A stretch of DNA of 64,000 bases from the NCBI GenBank assembly GCA_963281255.1, contig OY725493.1:2417550-2481549 (forward strand), in the 5' to 3' direction. The notes beneath the pieces are model-generated. The model saw only the letters and a list, made by a program, of their open reading frames with translations, made no database searches and was not told the origin of the DNA. The DNA is from Aphrocallistes beatrix (taxonomy: Eukaryota > Porifera > Hexactinellida > Sceptrulophora > Aphrocallistidae). Below, in pieces: positions 10,921-20,924 of this stretch. Positions within the stretch are counted from its first letter, which is position 1; the number at the start of each line of letters is the position of its first letter. The translations under genes and the position numbers were made by a program.

Positions 10921-11412
10921 CTGTTGCGTAGATCCGTGAGATTCTTATACTACATTACATAACCATGGATGGTTTTGTAGCGTGAGAATTCCGAGATTAT
11001 CCGTAGAATCGTGAGATTTTGTTTCACTTGCTCAAATGACCTCGTAGTCCAATCTATTTCATCGTAATTTGATAACTAATACCATCGCCATAAAATGGTG
11101 GCCCACGACACAATTTTTGTGGCACGCGACATAATTTACTATGGTAAAACTCCAAACGGACCATAAATGCAAAATAAAATTAATCCATGGTTCATGTGGG
11201 TTTAGCATAGTAAATGTGCCGCGAAGCACTAAATTGTGTCGTGTGCCATAATTTGATGGAGATGGCTATCAAGTTACGATGAGACCGATTGAACTACGAG
11301 ATCATTTGATAAATGAAACAAAATCTCACATTCTACAGATAATTTCAGAATACTACACTACAAAAACATCCATGGTTATGTAGTATAAGAACCTAACGAA
11401 TCTACACAACAG
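10921..11412. repeat. Foldback element, arms about 200 bp
   Basis: The left arm (ctgttgcgtagatccgtgag onward) returns inverted up to caacag at 11412. Matching landmarks in both arms are the cataaccatggatg block, the gagattttgtttca block and the acacgacacaatt block. I judge identity at roughly 80 percent by eye, with a spacer near 11130-11210. Confidence 0.75.
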
Positions 11413-11664
11413 TCCTAAGAAAACATCAGCTCTTCCCTGCCATATATCTGCTACTTAGTTCTGGCTTATGATTTTCTCTTCCTTGCTACTACCACTACAC
11501 CTATGCCAAAATGAGTTCATGCCTAGCTACATGTTAAACCTAAACCTAACAGTACACAGCTGTTCCGAACCAATTCAATTCATTGAGGAGTTAGGCTTAC
11601 ACGAATCTGAGTACAATTAGATTCAACCACACTCTACAATCTCATCTGTATCTAATTTCAACGG

Positions 11665-12051
11665 TTGCCTTTCCTATACTTAGCTGGAGTCAACGACCAG
11701 AGTAGTTTCCTCACTATTACATTCCTGTTTCAACTTTTCATAGCATCAGCTGTTGGTAAGAAGCTATGTCAACTCTGCGCTCTCTTGTTTGTTTCGAACT
11801 CGAATCTGTTCCTTTACGAGTTAAAAGGTGAAGAGCTGTGGGTGGTGTGTCACAGCCTCACTCACCACCCTGCTATCAGGAAGTTGTGCATATATGAAAG
11901 TGACATTACTCCAGTATCTTGTCCCATTCTGTCGTGTCTCATTCAGACGAGAATACTGAACATTTTAAAAGATGAGTTATTCAGACCAGATTTCCACTTA
12001 CAGAGCCAGGTGCAAATAGCTGAGGTACAAGATAGAGCTACGGTACACTAA
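11665..12051 (+). CDS. Possible LRR-like exon or gene remnant
   Basis: An open frame of about 128 codons. Its middle (LKGEELWVVCHSLTHHPAI then RKLCIYESDITP) has the spacing of a leucine-rich repeat of the ribonuclease-inhibitor type. It has no complete repeat series and no convincing start, and it sits in a repeat-rich stretch. It could be a decayed exon or chance. Low confidence. Confidence 0.2.
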   Translation: MPFLYLAGVNDQSSFLTITFLFQLFIASAVGKKLCQLCALLFVSNSNLFLYELKGEELWVVCHSLTHHPAIRKLCIYESDITPVSCPILSCLIQTRILNILKDELFRPDFHLQSQVQIAEVQDRATVH

Positions 12052-12140
12052 ACGAAGGTAATCATAGGAAGAAATAAAATAAGTACTGTACTCTAGAAGG
12101 TCGAATGAACGGGGAGATTGGGTAGAAATTAATCAATGTA

Positions 12141-12796
12141 CAGTAGAACTCGTTTAGTATGTACGTACTCGGATAATACGTTCTTCGGTTTAGTACCAGG
12201 GGTGTAGTGCTCAAATTTCTTTTGGGGGAGCGCTTATAAAAGAATATATTAAGCAAAAATTGGTAAAACGAAGTTACTTTTCTAACACCGAAACATGTTG
12301 TAGTAATCCACATTACGAGTAACATAAACTAAAAATACTTCCAAATAATGTTGTCCTTCTTCGGTGCAGATGTTTTATCTTTCAAACTTCGACACACCGA
12401 GGCAGAATTATGATACTACTTATGTCCCGTTATTTTGCATGCAGAGGTTGGCATGTATGCTTTCAGTACATTATAAAACAGTCGACTCCGCAATCCATTC
12501 TTGCCAAACGATTCTATAGGTAATAACAATCGTCAAGTTAAAGTGAGGGAGCGCCGATCCCCCTTAAATTTGTAGTGAGGAAGCGCTGCTCCCCCTTGAA
12601 TTTGTAGTGGGGGAGCGCTGCTCCCCCCCGCTCCCCCTACACTACACCCCTGTTTAGTACGTACTCATTTCTCTGAACCAAAATCCATCTATAATATAGA
12701 TTTCTATGTAGTACAAACTCGGCTAGCACGTACTTACGGATAGTACGTAACTAATAATTCCTTCCCGAAGGCGTACGTCTTATCCGAGTTCTACTG
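12141..12796. mobile_element. pogo/Tigger-like MITE interrupted by a hAT MITE
   Basis: The left end cagtagaactcg and the right end cgagttctactg are inverted repeats flanked by TA on both sides (12139-12140 and 12797-12798). Further inverted matches (gtacgtactcgga, gtacgtaactaa) lie inside. The interior is split by the 456-bp element at 12197-12652; without it the MITE would be about 190 bp. Confidence 0.75.
12197..12652. mobile_element. hAT-like MITE nested in the pogo-like MITE
   Basis: The ends caggggtgtagtg and cactacacccctg are perfect inverted repeats. The exact 8-bp duplication tttagtac flanks it at 12189-12196 and 12653-12660. Near its right side a short unit containing gggggagcgctgctccccc is repeated two to three times. 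It is non-coding. Confidence 0.85.
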
Positions 12797-12804
12797 TATT
12801 ATGT

Positions 12805-13060
12805 CAGGTCCGGCGGAAGCGGTCGGGCCGGTCGGGCCCGGGCCCGACCAAAAATTGAGCTCGAATATTTATGTTGATAACGATTTTTCTGTATCTAGCG
12901 CATGCTGTTTACATTGGAGCTCGGCGAACACGTGTGTATACGTGTGTATAATATTTCCTTTAAATATTTCCTATCTGAATCAGGAAATACTGTTAAAAAG
13001 CAAAAGAAATAATTTTAGCTTTGGGCCCTACCAAATGATAAGTGCTTCCGCCGGGCCTGT
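12805..13060. mobile_element. GC-rich-ended MITE, probably hAT-like
   Basis: The left end caggtccggcggaagc and the right end gcttccgccgggcctg are inverted repeats about 225 bp apart. A short acgtgtgtat repeat lies inside. I could not define a clean 8-bp duplication, so its superfamily is uncertain. Confidence 0.6.
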
Positions 13061-13902
13061 ATGCACATAGTACTAGATATCAGATTATTGAGAATTAGAA
13101 TATAATATTCCATAGAATTCAGAAAATAGTTAATACGAAAAAATCTAGTAATAACTGAGTTATGCTGATATCCTGTTGCATCAACAGACTATGATAGAAC
13201 CTCTATAAGTGGGGTCTCTATAAATGGAGAACCTCTTTATGTACATAGGGCAATTTTGGGGCATCTTTATTCGTTTCAATATAAATGACTTCTATTTTAG
13301 TGGGGAATGGGGAGTTAAAATTTTAGAAATTATTTCCCATTCAAATTAACCTATTCGTGGGAAATGTTCAGATAATCTGTGTTGACAACATTTTGATCTA
13401 AATTGTCAGAAAATGAACGAAATAGATGTATTATTGACATAACTTAACTAAATGACTTGAAATTACTATTTTTGGATTTATTCGAACCATTTTTCTGATG
13501 TCTTGTGATTACGGTACAAAATCGTAAGTGGGAATTGAGGGAGTAGGTATATTTTCGCTGTCCAGGCTCTCCAACTAATGGGTTTTAATCTTTTTTTTAA
13601 CGTGGACTCCCTCTCATTGAAACCCTAATGCTAAATGTTAGAATATGTGAAACTCTGATGTCTTCTGTGGATCTCAAAACCAATGTCCTATCCAAATACC
13701 AAATACTGATATTCAGTTGGTAAATGAATATCAAATAATATTCGGTTTAATTAAATATATCAGTATTCGGTTCCAACCTTGCTAAGAAACAAACTCACAT
13801 TATACAATACCATAATTATGCTAGAAATACAGCTATCAGTCATCCCATAAGAAACTTTTACTTAAATATTACATATACAATATTATCTCTTATTTCCTCG
13901 GA
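13061..13902. other. Intergenic, with a MITE remnant
   Basis: Near 13195-13330 the sequence gaacctctataagtggggtc and what follows is related in style to an inverted copy near 55010-55230, suggesting a decayed DNA-transposon end. The rest is AT-rich upstream sequence of the TRAF-like gene. Confidence 0.4.
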
Positions 13903-15195
13903 ATGGCAAATAAACTACCAGATGTCCCTGTACCAGACAACATAGACGCTCTTCTCTATGTGAAGGGGTCTGGAGGAGGTGAGGCTAAGTGCTGTGGGTA
14001 TAGGAGGGAGTATCTAGCTCAAAACTTGACTCAACTCGAAGAAGAAATTTCCATTTGTAAAGTTTGTGGAGGAATAATGAGGAAAGCAAGTCTTGTGAAA
14101 GAAGAAATAACTTGTCAGTCGTGTAGTGATACTCCGAACAAGTTGAATACTGTCCGAGTAGCTGAGAATTGTGTGAATAATTTAGAGATAAAATGTCCTC
14201 TCCTCAGAGACTGCAAATGGAAGGGAAAATTAGTTGAAGCTGAAAACCATTTGAAAAAATGTAAAATGTTCCTTGTTGTGTGTAGTGATTGTAAACAAGT
14301 AGTTGCAAGAGGTGCCATGAAATCACACAAGCAGAATATCTGTCCAGCGCGAGAAGTTGCGTGTGGATTTTGTGATGGAGACGGGAAAAGGAAAGACTAT
14401 TCACAACATTTGAAATATTGTCTTGAATACCCAATAAATTGTCTTAATGACTGTGGGAAGAATTTTCCAAGAAAATTATTATCCCAACATAACACGGAAT
14501 GTCCATTATTTCAGATAGAGTGTCCCTATACTAAATACGGATGCAAAGCTAAACAAATGAAGCGAAGAGACCTCCTATCTCATAAGAAAGAGTTTATAAT
14601 AGAACATGTGGACATGGTTGAATCAAGGAATCACGAACTTGAAGTTAAGAACCAGAAATTAGAAGTTGAAATAGGTAAGTTGAAATTTGAGCTTATTACA
14701 GTGAAGCGACTTGATGGGCTAAAGTGGAAGTTATGTAATGCAAATGAACTGACTAATGGACAAATTGTTACAAGCCCAGATTTTTACGTAAACAAATATC
14801 ATTTAAAATGTTTTTGCAAGTTTGAATCAAGTTCGTATGGGAGTTGCCATTTTGATTTTTCAATTCAGAGAGTTAGAGGCGAGTATGATGCTCATCTTGG
14901 AGTAGCATATGTCACAGAATACCGCATTATACTTTCAACAAACCATGGAACACAACCATTTGATGGAAACATGAATTATCAACTGAAGATTGGGACAGTT
15001 AGTAAGGTATTTTATAGTCTGCACAAGCGAGAATATTCTGAATACCTAAATCCAGATATGTCTATGACCATCAAACTCTACTTCGATGTTAACTCGAGCA
15101 AGTCTTCATCACAGGATTCTAGTACATCTGGATTTGATCATAACTTATTCTATCCTGAATATGTAAATCCTGATCCATTTGAATTCAAGGATTAG
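13903..15195 (+). CDS. TRAF-like protein with TRAF zinc fingers and a MATH-like domain
   Basis: The 430-residue protein carries an N-terminal Cys cluster (CKVCGGIM and CQSC, about residues 50-75) that looks like an incomplete RING. Two or three TRAF-type zinc fingers follow (about 90-215, repeated Cys/His with HLKKC, HLKYC and HNTECP), then a short coiled coil (about 225-265) and a C-terminal MATH/TRAF-like beta domain (about 270-405). In known TRAFs these parts bind receptors and scaffold ubiquitin signalling. The first cluster seems too short to be a full RING, so E3 activity is doubtful. Single exon; the start is the ATG at 13903. Confidence 0.85.
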   Translation: MANKLPDVPVPDNIDALLYVKGSGGGEAKCCGYRREYLAQNLTQLEEEISICKVCGGIMRKASLVKEEITCQSCSDTPNKLNTVRVAENCVNNLEIKCPLLRDCKWKGKLVEAENHLKKCKMFLVVCSDCKQVVARGAMKSHKQNICPAREVACGFCDGDGKRKDYSQHLKYCLEYPINCLNDCGKNFPRKLLSQHNTECPLFQIECPYTKYGCKAKQMKRRDLLSHKKEFIIEHVDMVESRNHELEVKNQKLEVEIGKLKFELITVKRLDGLKWKLCNANELTNGQIVTSPDFYVNKYHLKCFCKFESSSYGSCHFDFSIQRVRGEYDAHLGVAYVTEYRIILSTNHGTQPFDGNMNYQLKIGTVSKVFYSLHKREYSEYLNPDMSMTIKLYFDVNSSKSSSQDSSTSGFDHNLFYPEYVNPDPFEFKD

Positions 15196-15416
15196 TCATT
15201 TATTTCATAAAATTATCAATTTGAATTTCTTAACAGTCGTCTACTTTTTAATTTATTTCCTATTATATTACCAATACTAGGTATGTAATTTCGTATTTTT
15301 TACTTTTAATTTCGTTCTTGATAGAGGCAAAGAGCAAAACTGATTCGTTTTATGAATCAGCTAAGGATGATTCCTCCTGTCCTATTATGGTATGAGGACA
15401 AATTAGTAACGGGTAC

Positions 15417-15515
15417 AGTGAAACCTGTCTATAACAGCTACCCTAGGGACTAGCCAAAAGTGACCGTTATGTACAGATGTCCGTTATATAGAGGTCAATT
15501 GTAAATAGGAAAGTC
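15417..15515. mobile_element. Fragment of the cctgtataacgg MITE family
   Basis: Starts cagtgaaacctgtctataac and contains accgttatgtacag and ccgttatatagagg. These are diverged versions of the ends of the elements at 15905-16255 and 26839-27974. The other end was not found. Confidence 0.5.
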
Positions 15516-15904
15516 GAGGACGGGACTAGATTTTTGATTTTTTCGAGTTATGGTATTTTAAAGTTAAAGGCCCGCCGTTTTTCTTGATGTCTAAATTTTA
15601 AGTTACCCAACTCGGAGTTGAGGAGAAAGCTGAGACAATTCTGCGTCGATTCCAGCCAAGAGAATTAAGATAGCATGAAAACTCGCATAGTTGTGATCTA
15701 AAAAAAGGAATGGAGGTTGGAAATTTTGAAAAAAAAAAAAAATTTTGTTGATAACAATGGGCACATAAAGTGAACGAATCTATAAACTTTACTTTAAAAA
15801 AACAACAAAAAACAACAACATCCGTGAACAGAAATTCAGTTTGTCCAAATTCTGGATTATACAATAATCGAATTATGCAGGTTTACTATAATTCCTTTTA
15901 AAAT

Positions 15905-16255
15905 AGTCGAACCTGCTATAACGGTCACCTGTCTATAGCGGTAACCAATGAACAGTCCCGTCCGAAATTCCATAATATTGAACCTGTTTATAGCGGTCAC
16001 CTGCTCATCGCGGCCAGCGGCCACCCGTTTGTAGTCTCTTACTGACCCTAAACTGTCTATAACGGCCATCACCTTTTTTCACCTTTGTATGTGTTTATTA
16101 CAGGACCTGTTACGAACGATAAACAAGTTTCATGTAATTACTTGATATTTATTGCTACGTTGATACCTTTTGAGGATTAAGACAATCACCTGTATATAAC
16201 GGTCACCTGTGTATAACGGCCAATTTTGTCCAGTACCTTGCGGTAGGTTCCACTG
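15905..16255. mobile_element. MITE with cctgtataacgg termini
   Basis: The left end reads gtcgaacctgctataacgg and the right end, inverted, reads cagtggaacct; the right side is followed by TA. Internal runs of ggtcacctgt and taacgg repeat near both ends. The interior matches, in reverse orientation, the element at 26839-27974, which shows this is a dispersed family. Confidence 0.7.
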
Positions 16256-17214
16256 TAATGGAATTAATCGTCATGTAAAAGGGTAATAATTTCATATATT
16301 TAAAAAGCAAGTAGCGCATGCAGCGCATTGCTAGTGGGAACGTATGTAAGATTGTTGTTTGGCATAAATGTGATGAATGAATGCAATTTAATAACAGAAT
16401 AGGCTTTTAATTTGCAGACTATTATTTACCAGCCTTTTCACCCGTCTTGTCAAAATCAACTAGGAAATATAAGTCTCTTTAATTCAACTTTATATCTAGG
16501 ATTGTTCCGTCTTCACATTCATTTCTTTCACCTTCATTAGTAAAAATGCCTAAGTTCAAATACAGCGCATGCGCTACTTACTTTTAAATAGCTCAATAAT
16601 TTGGGTCGTATAAATTAATAACCCTTTCGATAGGCAATAGGGATGGATATTTACCTAGCTCCATTAGGATCTAGATAATCAATATAGAGACTAGTTCCTA
16701 TAGATACCACATTTATCAGAATTAATAATTTAGAGTTGGATTTTGCCGAAGTAATCGTAGAAGACAATTAGGGTACATCACTAGGGACATTTTAGGTGGG
16801 AACGTGCCCCATAGGTCCCAAGTGTTCCGCATTTGAAGGTCGAAACCTGCTGACCCGCATTCGAGCTGAAATTTGTATTTCCTCGCAATATTGAATTTGA
16901 TAGCCATAAGCTAATAAATTTCGGTTCAAACTATTTCCCGAGGTATTTTTCTACAATTTTAGATTTGAAAAATTACCCGCGTGCCGAATTGTCCGCGTAC
17001 CGAACTGTTCGTATCCCGTGATATTGGATGGAGCATGGAGACCTCGACCGGCCGGTCAGAGTTCGACCAGTACCCGGCACAAGCTGTACCGGAACTTTTC
17101 ATCGATGCTACAATATTATAATATTCGATTAAGATCCAATAGTATACTCTCATAATTCTCCTAGTTTATCAAATATTTATATCTTCTGCAGAGGTTGTTA
17201 GTGTAGAAATCAAA
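16256..17214. other. Upstream region of the SVOP-like gene, nothing recognised
   Basis: AT-rich with only short frames. A short core agcgcatgc occurs at 16313 and 16562. No gene or complete element was seen. Confidence 0.4.
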
Positions 17215-18765
17215 ATGGATGTAAACGGCGAGGCGGATAAAGAAATATCAGAAGACAGTGAGAATGTAGAGGAAAGACTCCTGTCGCAACATCCTCCGGA
17301 ATGTATCGGATTCACGGTAGATGATGCGATTAATAGTATCGGGATGGGATGGTTTCAAATAAACGTTTTCATCTTCTCTAGTTTGGTATTGGGAACTCAA
17401 GCACAAGTAATATTACAATATGTATTTTTGGCTTCATCATGGCAGTGCGAGTTCAAAATCACAAATACGGAGCTAGCCACAATTTCTACCATGTATCCAA
17501 TTGGCAATCTAATCGGTTCAATTCCAATCGGAATCCTAAGTGACAAATACGGTAGGAAAAGGGTACTCCGTATTACAAATATATTCTTATTATTTTTCTC
17601 AACATTGTCTGCTTTTGCTCCCAAGTATTATTGGATGGTCCTACTACGCCTGATTATTGGTGTGTTTGGAATATCTGGAAACCAAGCGACAACATATTGT
17701 GTTGAATTCATGCCAATTCGTTTCAGAGCTGCCGCTGTTGTCCTCTTAAATCTCTTTTGGACTTTGGGTACAGGAATTCTTGTTCTGCTCTGCTACTTCA
17801 TCATACCGGAATTGGGATGGAGATATCTTGTAATTCTAGCAAGTCTCTCAAACGCCATTATACCCATCTATTCTTGGTTTGTTCCCACTTCTCCTCGGTT
17901 TCTACTCCAGCAAGGAAAATGTGATGAAGCTAGAAAGGTTTTGGAGTTTGGAGCAAAATTAAATTGCCGTTGTCTTCCAGAGGGACCATTGGTGTACAAC
18001 GAGAAAATTCTAAATCCATCCATTCAATCAGAAACTGATGCTCTGATTACTGCGACTAACACCAGATCTCAGCAGTCTAGCGAAAAAATTGTTAAGCAAG
18101 GGATACGAGACATTTTCAGTAGAAAGTATGGAGCTACTACTTTAATGCTGTCTCTACTCTGGTTCACAAGTTCATTTTTGTATTATAGCACCATACTGAT
18201 AACCTCCGACCTGTTCACTTATGACACCCATTGTCAGATTGCCACAAACACAACCAGTGGGACAAGCAGTCCACCCAGGGGTCACTTTGAGTATTGTGAA
18301 CCAATCACTGTCAATGGATACTTAGAATATTTAATTACAACCTTGGCCGAGGTACCAGGAATTTTGATCACAGCCTTTATTCCAGGATTTATTGGAAGAA
18401 AACTCACTTTTGCTCTGGAATTTATCTTGAGCGGTATAATGTTCTTTCTCTTGTTTTTATGCACTGCCCATTCGTTTATAGTGAAAACTGCATTTCTTTT
18501 TACAATACGAGCTTCAATTATGGGAGCATTCGGCCTCTGTTTCCTGTACACAGGAGAGGTCTACCCAACTAGCATCAGAGCTACGGTTATCTCAGTCTTG
18601 AGTACTGCCGCAAGACTTGGATCGATATCCTCGAGCTATTCGACACAAGTACTCTTCAGGGCCGATTATATAGTTGCAATCAGCATATTTGGCGCTTTTG
18701 GCATAATCACGGGCGTTGTCAGTTTGTTTCTGCCTTTTGAAACAAAGGGAAAGAAAATTGATTGA
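17215..18765 (+). CDS. SVOP/SLC22-like major facilitator transporter
   Basis: A 516-residue protein with about 12 hydrophobic segments, the usual MFS length. Diagnostic parts are the N-terminal FTVDDAINSIGMGWFQ segment typical of SVOP-like proteins, the loop 2-3 motif GILSDKYGRKR, the loop 6-7 VPTSPRFLL (PESPRFLL in the family) and GEVYPTSIRATV after TM10. An extended loop near residues 325-365 holds Cys and Asn-X-Ser/Thr sites. The family moves organic ions or is vesicular; the substrate cannot be read here. Single exon, with the start at the first ATG after a short 5' leader. Confidence 0.88.
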   Translation: MDVNGEADKEISEDSENVEERLLSQHPPECIGFTVDDAINSIGMGWFQINVFIFSSLVLGTQAQVILQYVFLASSWQCEFKITNTELATISTMYPIGNLIGSIPIGILSDKYGRKRVLRITNIFLLFFSTLSAFAPKYYWMVLLRLIIGVFGISGNQATTYCVEFMPIRFRAAAVVLLNLFWTLGTGILVLLCYFIIPELGWRYLVILASLSNAIIPIYSWFVPTSPRFLLQQGKCDEARKVLEFGAKLNCRCLPEGPLVYNEKILNPSIQSETDALITATNTRSQQSSEKIVKQGIRDIFSRKYGATTLMLSLLWFTSSFLYYSTILITSDLFTYDTHCQIATNTTSGTSSPPRGHFEYCEPITVNGYLEYLITTLAEVPGILITAFIPGFIGRKLTFALEFILSGIMFFLLFLCTAHSFIVKTAFLFTIRASIMGAFGLCFLYTGEVYPTSIRATVISVLSTAARLGSISSSYSTQVLFRADYIVAISIFGAFGIITGVVSLFLPFETKGKKID

Positions 18766-19294
18766 TGAATTGATAGCCAATTTAGAATAGTTAATTTATG
18801 TTAAAGATTTGTATTTATTCGTCTTTTAGCTTTTTAAACATACATTTTCTAAATAATATTTTATAAATCTGTACATATATTATTTATTGTATTATAGTTA
18901 ATTGTAACATCGACTTGATTATAATTTGGTGAACATTGAGGGCCTTGACTTTTGAAAGTACGTACGAGTGAACCAAGTCGGATAACTTTTAAATTTCTGG
19001 TTTGATTATATAACATTATTAATACGAATACTCCAGTTACAATAAGACTGAGAAATATGTTAAAGTTTTCGCACATTCTAAGAAACACGTGTCTAAAAAC
19101 TTGGAGCGGTTTTCTTATTTTGTATGCAGCAAGTTAACAAGAAATACTATTATACACGTATTTGTATATAACTCTGGGCGAACAAATCAATAATATATAC
19201 CATTATACACATACAAAAATATAAGTTAGTTAGCATTTAGAATGTTGGCAATAAGAAGACTTAGCAGCCGAATTTGTTAGGCTAGACGCAAATT
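18766..19294. other. Intergenic between converging genes
   Basis: It contains the 3' flanks of the transporter (plus strand) and of the coiled-coil gene (minus strand). AT-rich; nothing else seen. Confidence 0.4.
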
Positions 19295-20885
19295 TCAAGA
19301 CTGAGAGAAACGACTGAGTCTCTTCTCGATCATATTGCCATAGTCAGCACTTGCTCGCTCCCTCTCTCTGCTCGCCTGTCGGTTTGCTAAGTTCCTGGCT
19401 TGCATCTTTTTCGCTTCGTTTTCGTTCTCTTCCCGAACTCGCTCCTCTTTCTTGTACTCATCACTCCGCCTCCTCCAGGCTATTTCATCTAACTTCTGCT
19501 GTTTGAGAGCTTCGTTTCGCTCTCTCTCCCTCCTCTCCTGCAAATCATGTGGGTTAACCGGATTCGAGTAAGTAGTTGTTGTATATCTAACAAATGAATA
19601 TATAATTTGGTGTAGGAATATTCGAAATTAATTAATAGTTAATAAGCTAATCTTGTTGTGACTTCCCTGGTCAGCAGAGCTCCAGCTAGGATAGATAGGG
19701 GACCAAGCATTCGATGTAGATATAATTTTGATGGGTTCCACTAGTTACTATAATGAGTTCTTAGGGAGTATGGCATTTATTGTACAAAGGCTCTGAAAAA
19801 TAGATATTTATTATTGCTGATTTTAATATGATTAAGTCAGTGTGGATTTTCATTTTGACATTGATATCAAAATAAAGAATGAATATATCAAATGATATCC
19901 CCGTTTGCCTCCATCTTTCTCATGCGGTTACCAGACTTCCCACAAAGCGCTGTAATGCTAAGTGACTATAGTCGAGCACAGAAACCATACACTTTGCTAT
20001 AAATGAGTTGGTTGATACAAACTCATTTTTATATGGAGATTCCCTTATGGCATCTCCCTATAAAGACCAGGATAGTTTTACACTCCTACTCACAGTCCTC
20101 TCACTCAGTTCAGAACAGACATATCCAGTTTTTTTTTAAGGATTTGCTCAGAGGGCCCTGCAAAAGATTAGAGGAATACTACATTTGATGATATTCAGTA
20201 CATTACGAATGTTAAGAAATTAGAGGTCCCTGAAGAGAAATTAGAGGTCCTTTTGGGCCCTCTAATTTAGCTTAAAAAATCACTGGACATATCTAGTCAT
20301 AGCAAATAGAATTGCTATGAATGTTTTCGACCACCTTCCGTAGAATATTCAAGATACGGAATATGTTACATGTATAATCAACTTTAGAACGACAAATATT
20401 AACTAACTGTTGATATTGAGTGAAGTGACTCAATCTCTGTTCTATAACCACTTGATCATGTGCAAGATTTCGATCATTCTCCCGACGAGTTTGTTTATTA
20501 GCGAGTTCTCTTGCTTGGTCCTTTTTCTCTTGCATCTCCCTATCTTTCCGTTCTCGTTCTCCCTGCTGATAATCAAGTCTTCTCTGCTTCTTTTGATAAT
20601 CGGAGAGTGCTTGTTGCTTTTTGCCCTCTCTCTCCTGAATTTCTCGTTTTTTATCGAGCTCACATGAGTTGAGATATTGCCCTCCTACGGGCTTCGAAGG
20701 TCCTTGTGTCATAGCCCTTAAAAAATCTCAATTATTTGATATCCATACCATTAAAACTCAAATATTGTATATTTCGACTAAAATTTTATTTACAGTGCTG
20801 GGGTGAAAATATTTAATCACCAAGAAATATTCCAAATACATAAAAAGAACATTTCTTTAAAAATTATACACTCAAAGTGTAAGAG

Positions 20886-20924
<39 letters not shown>

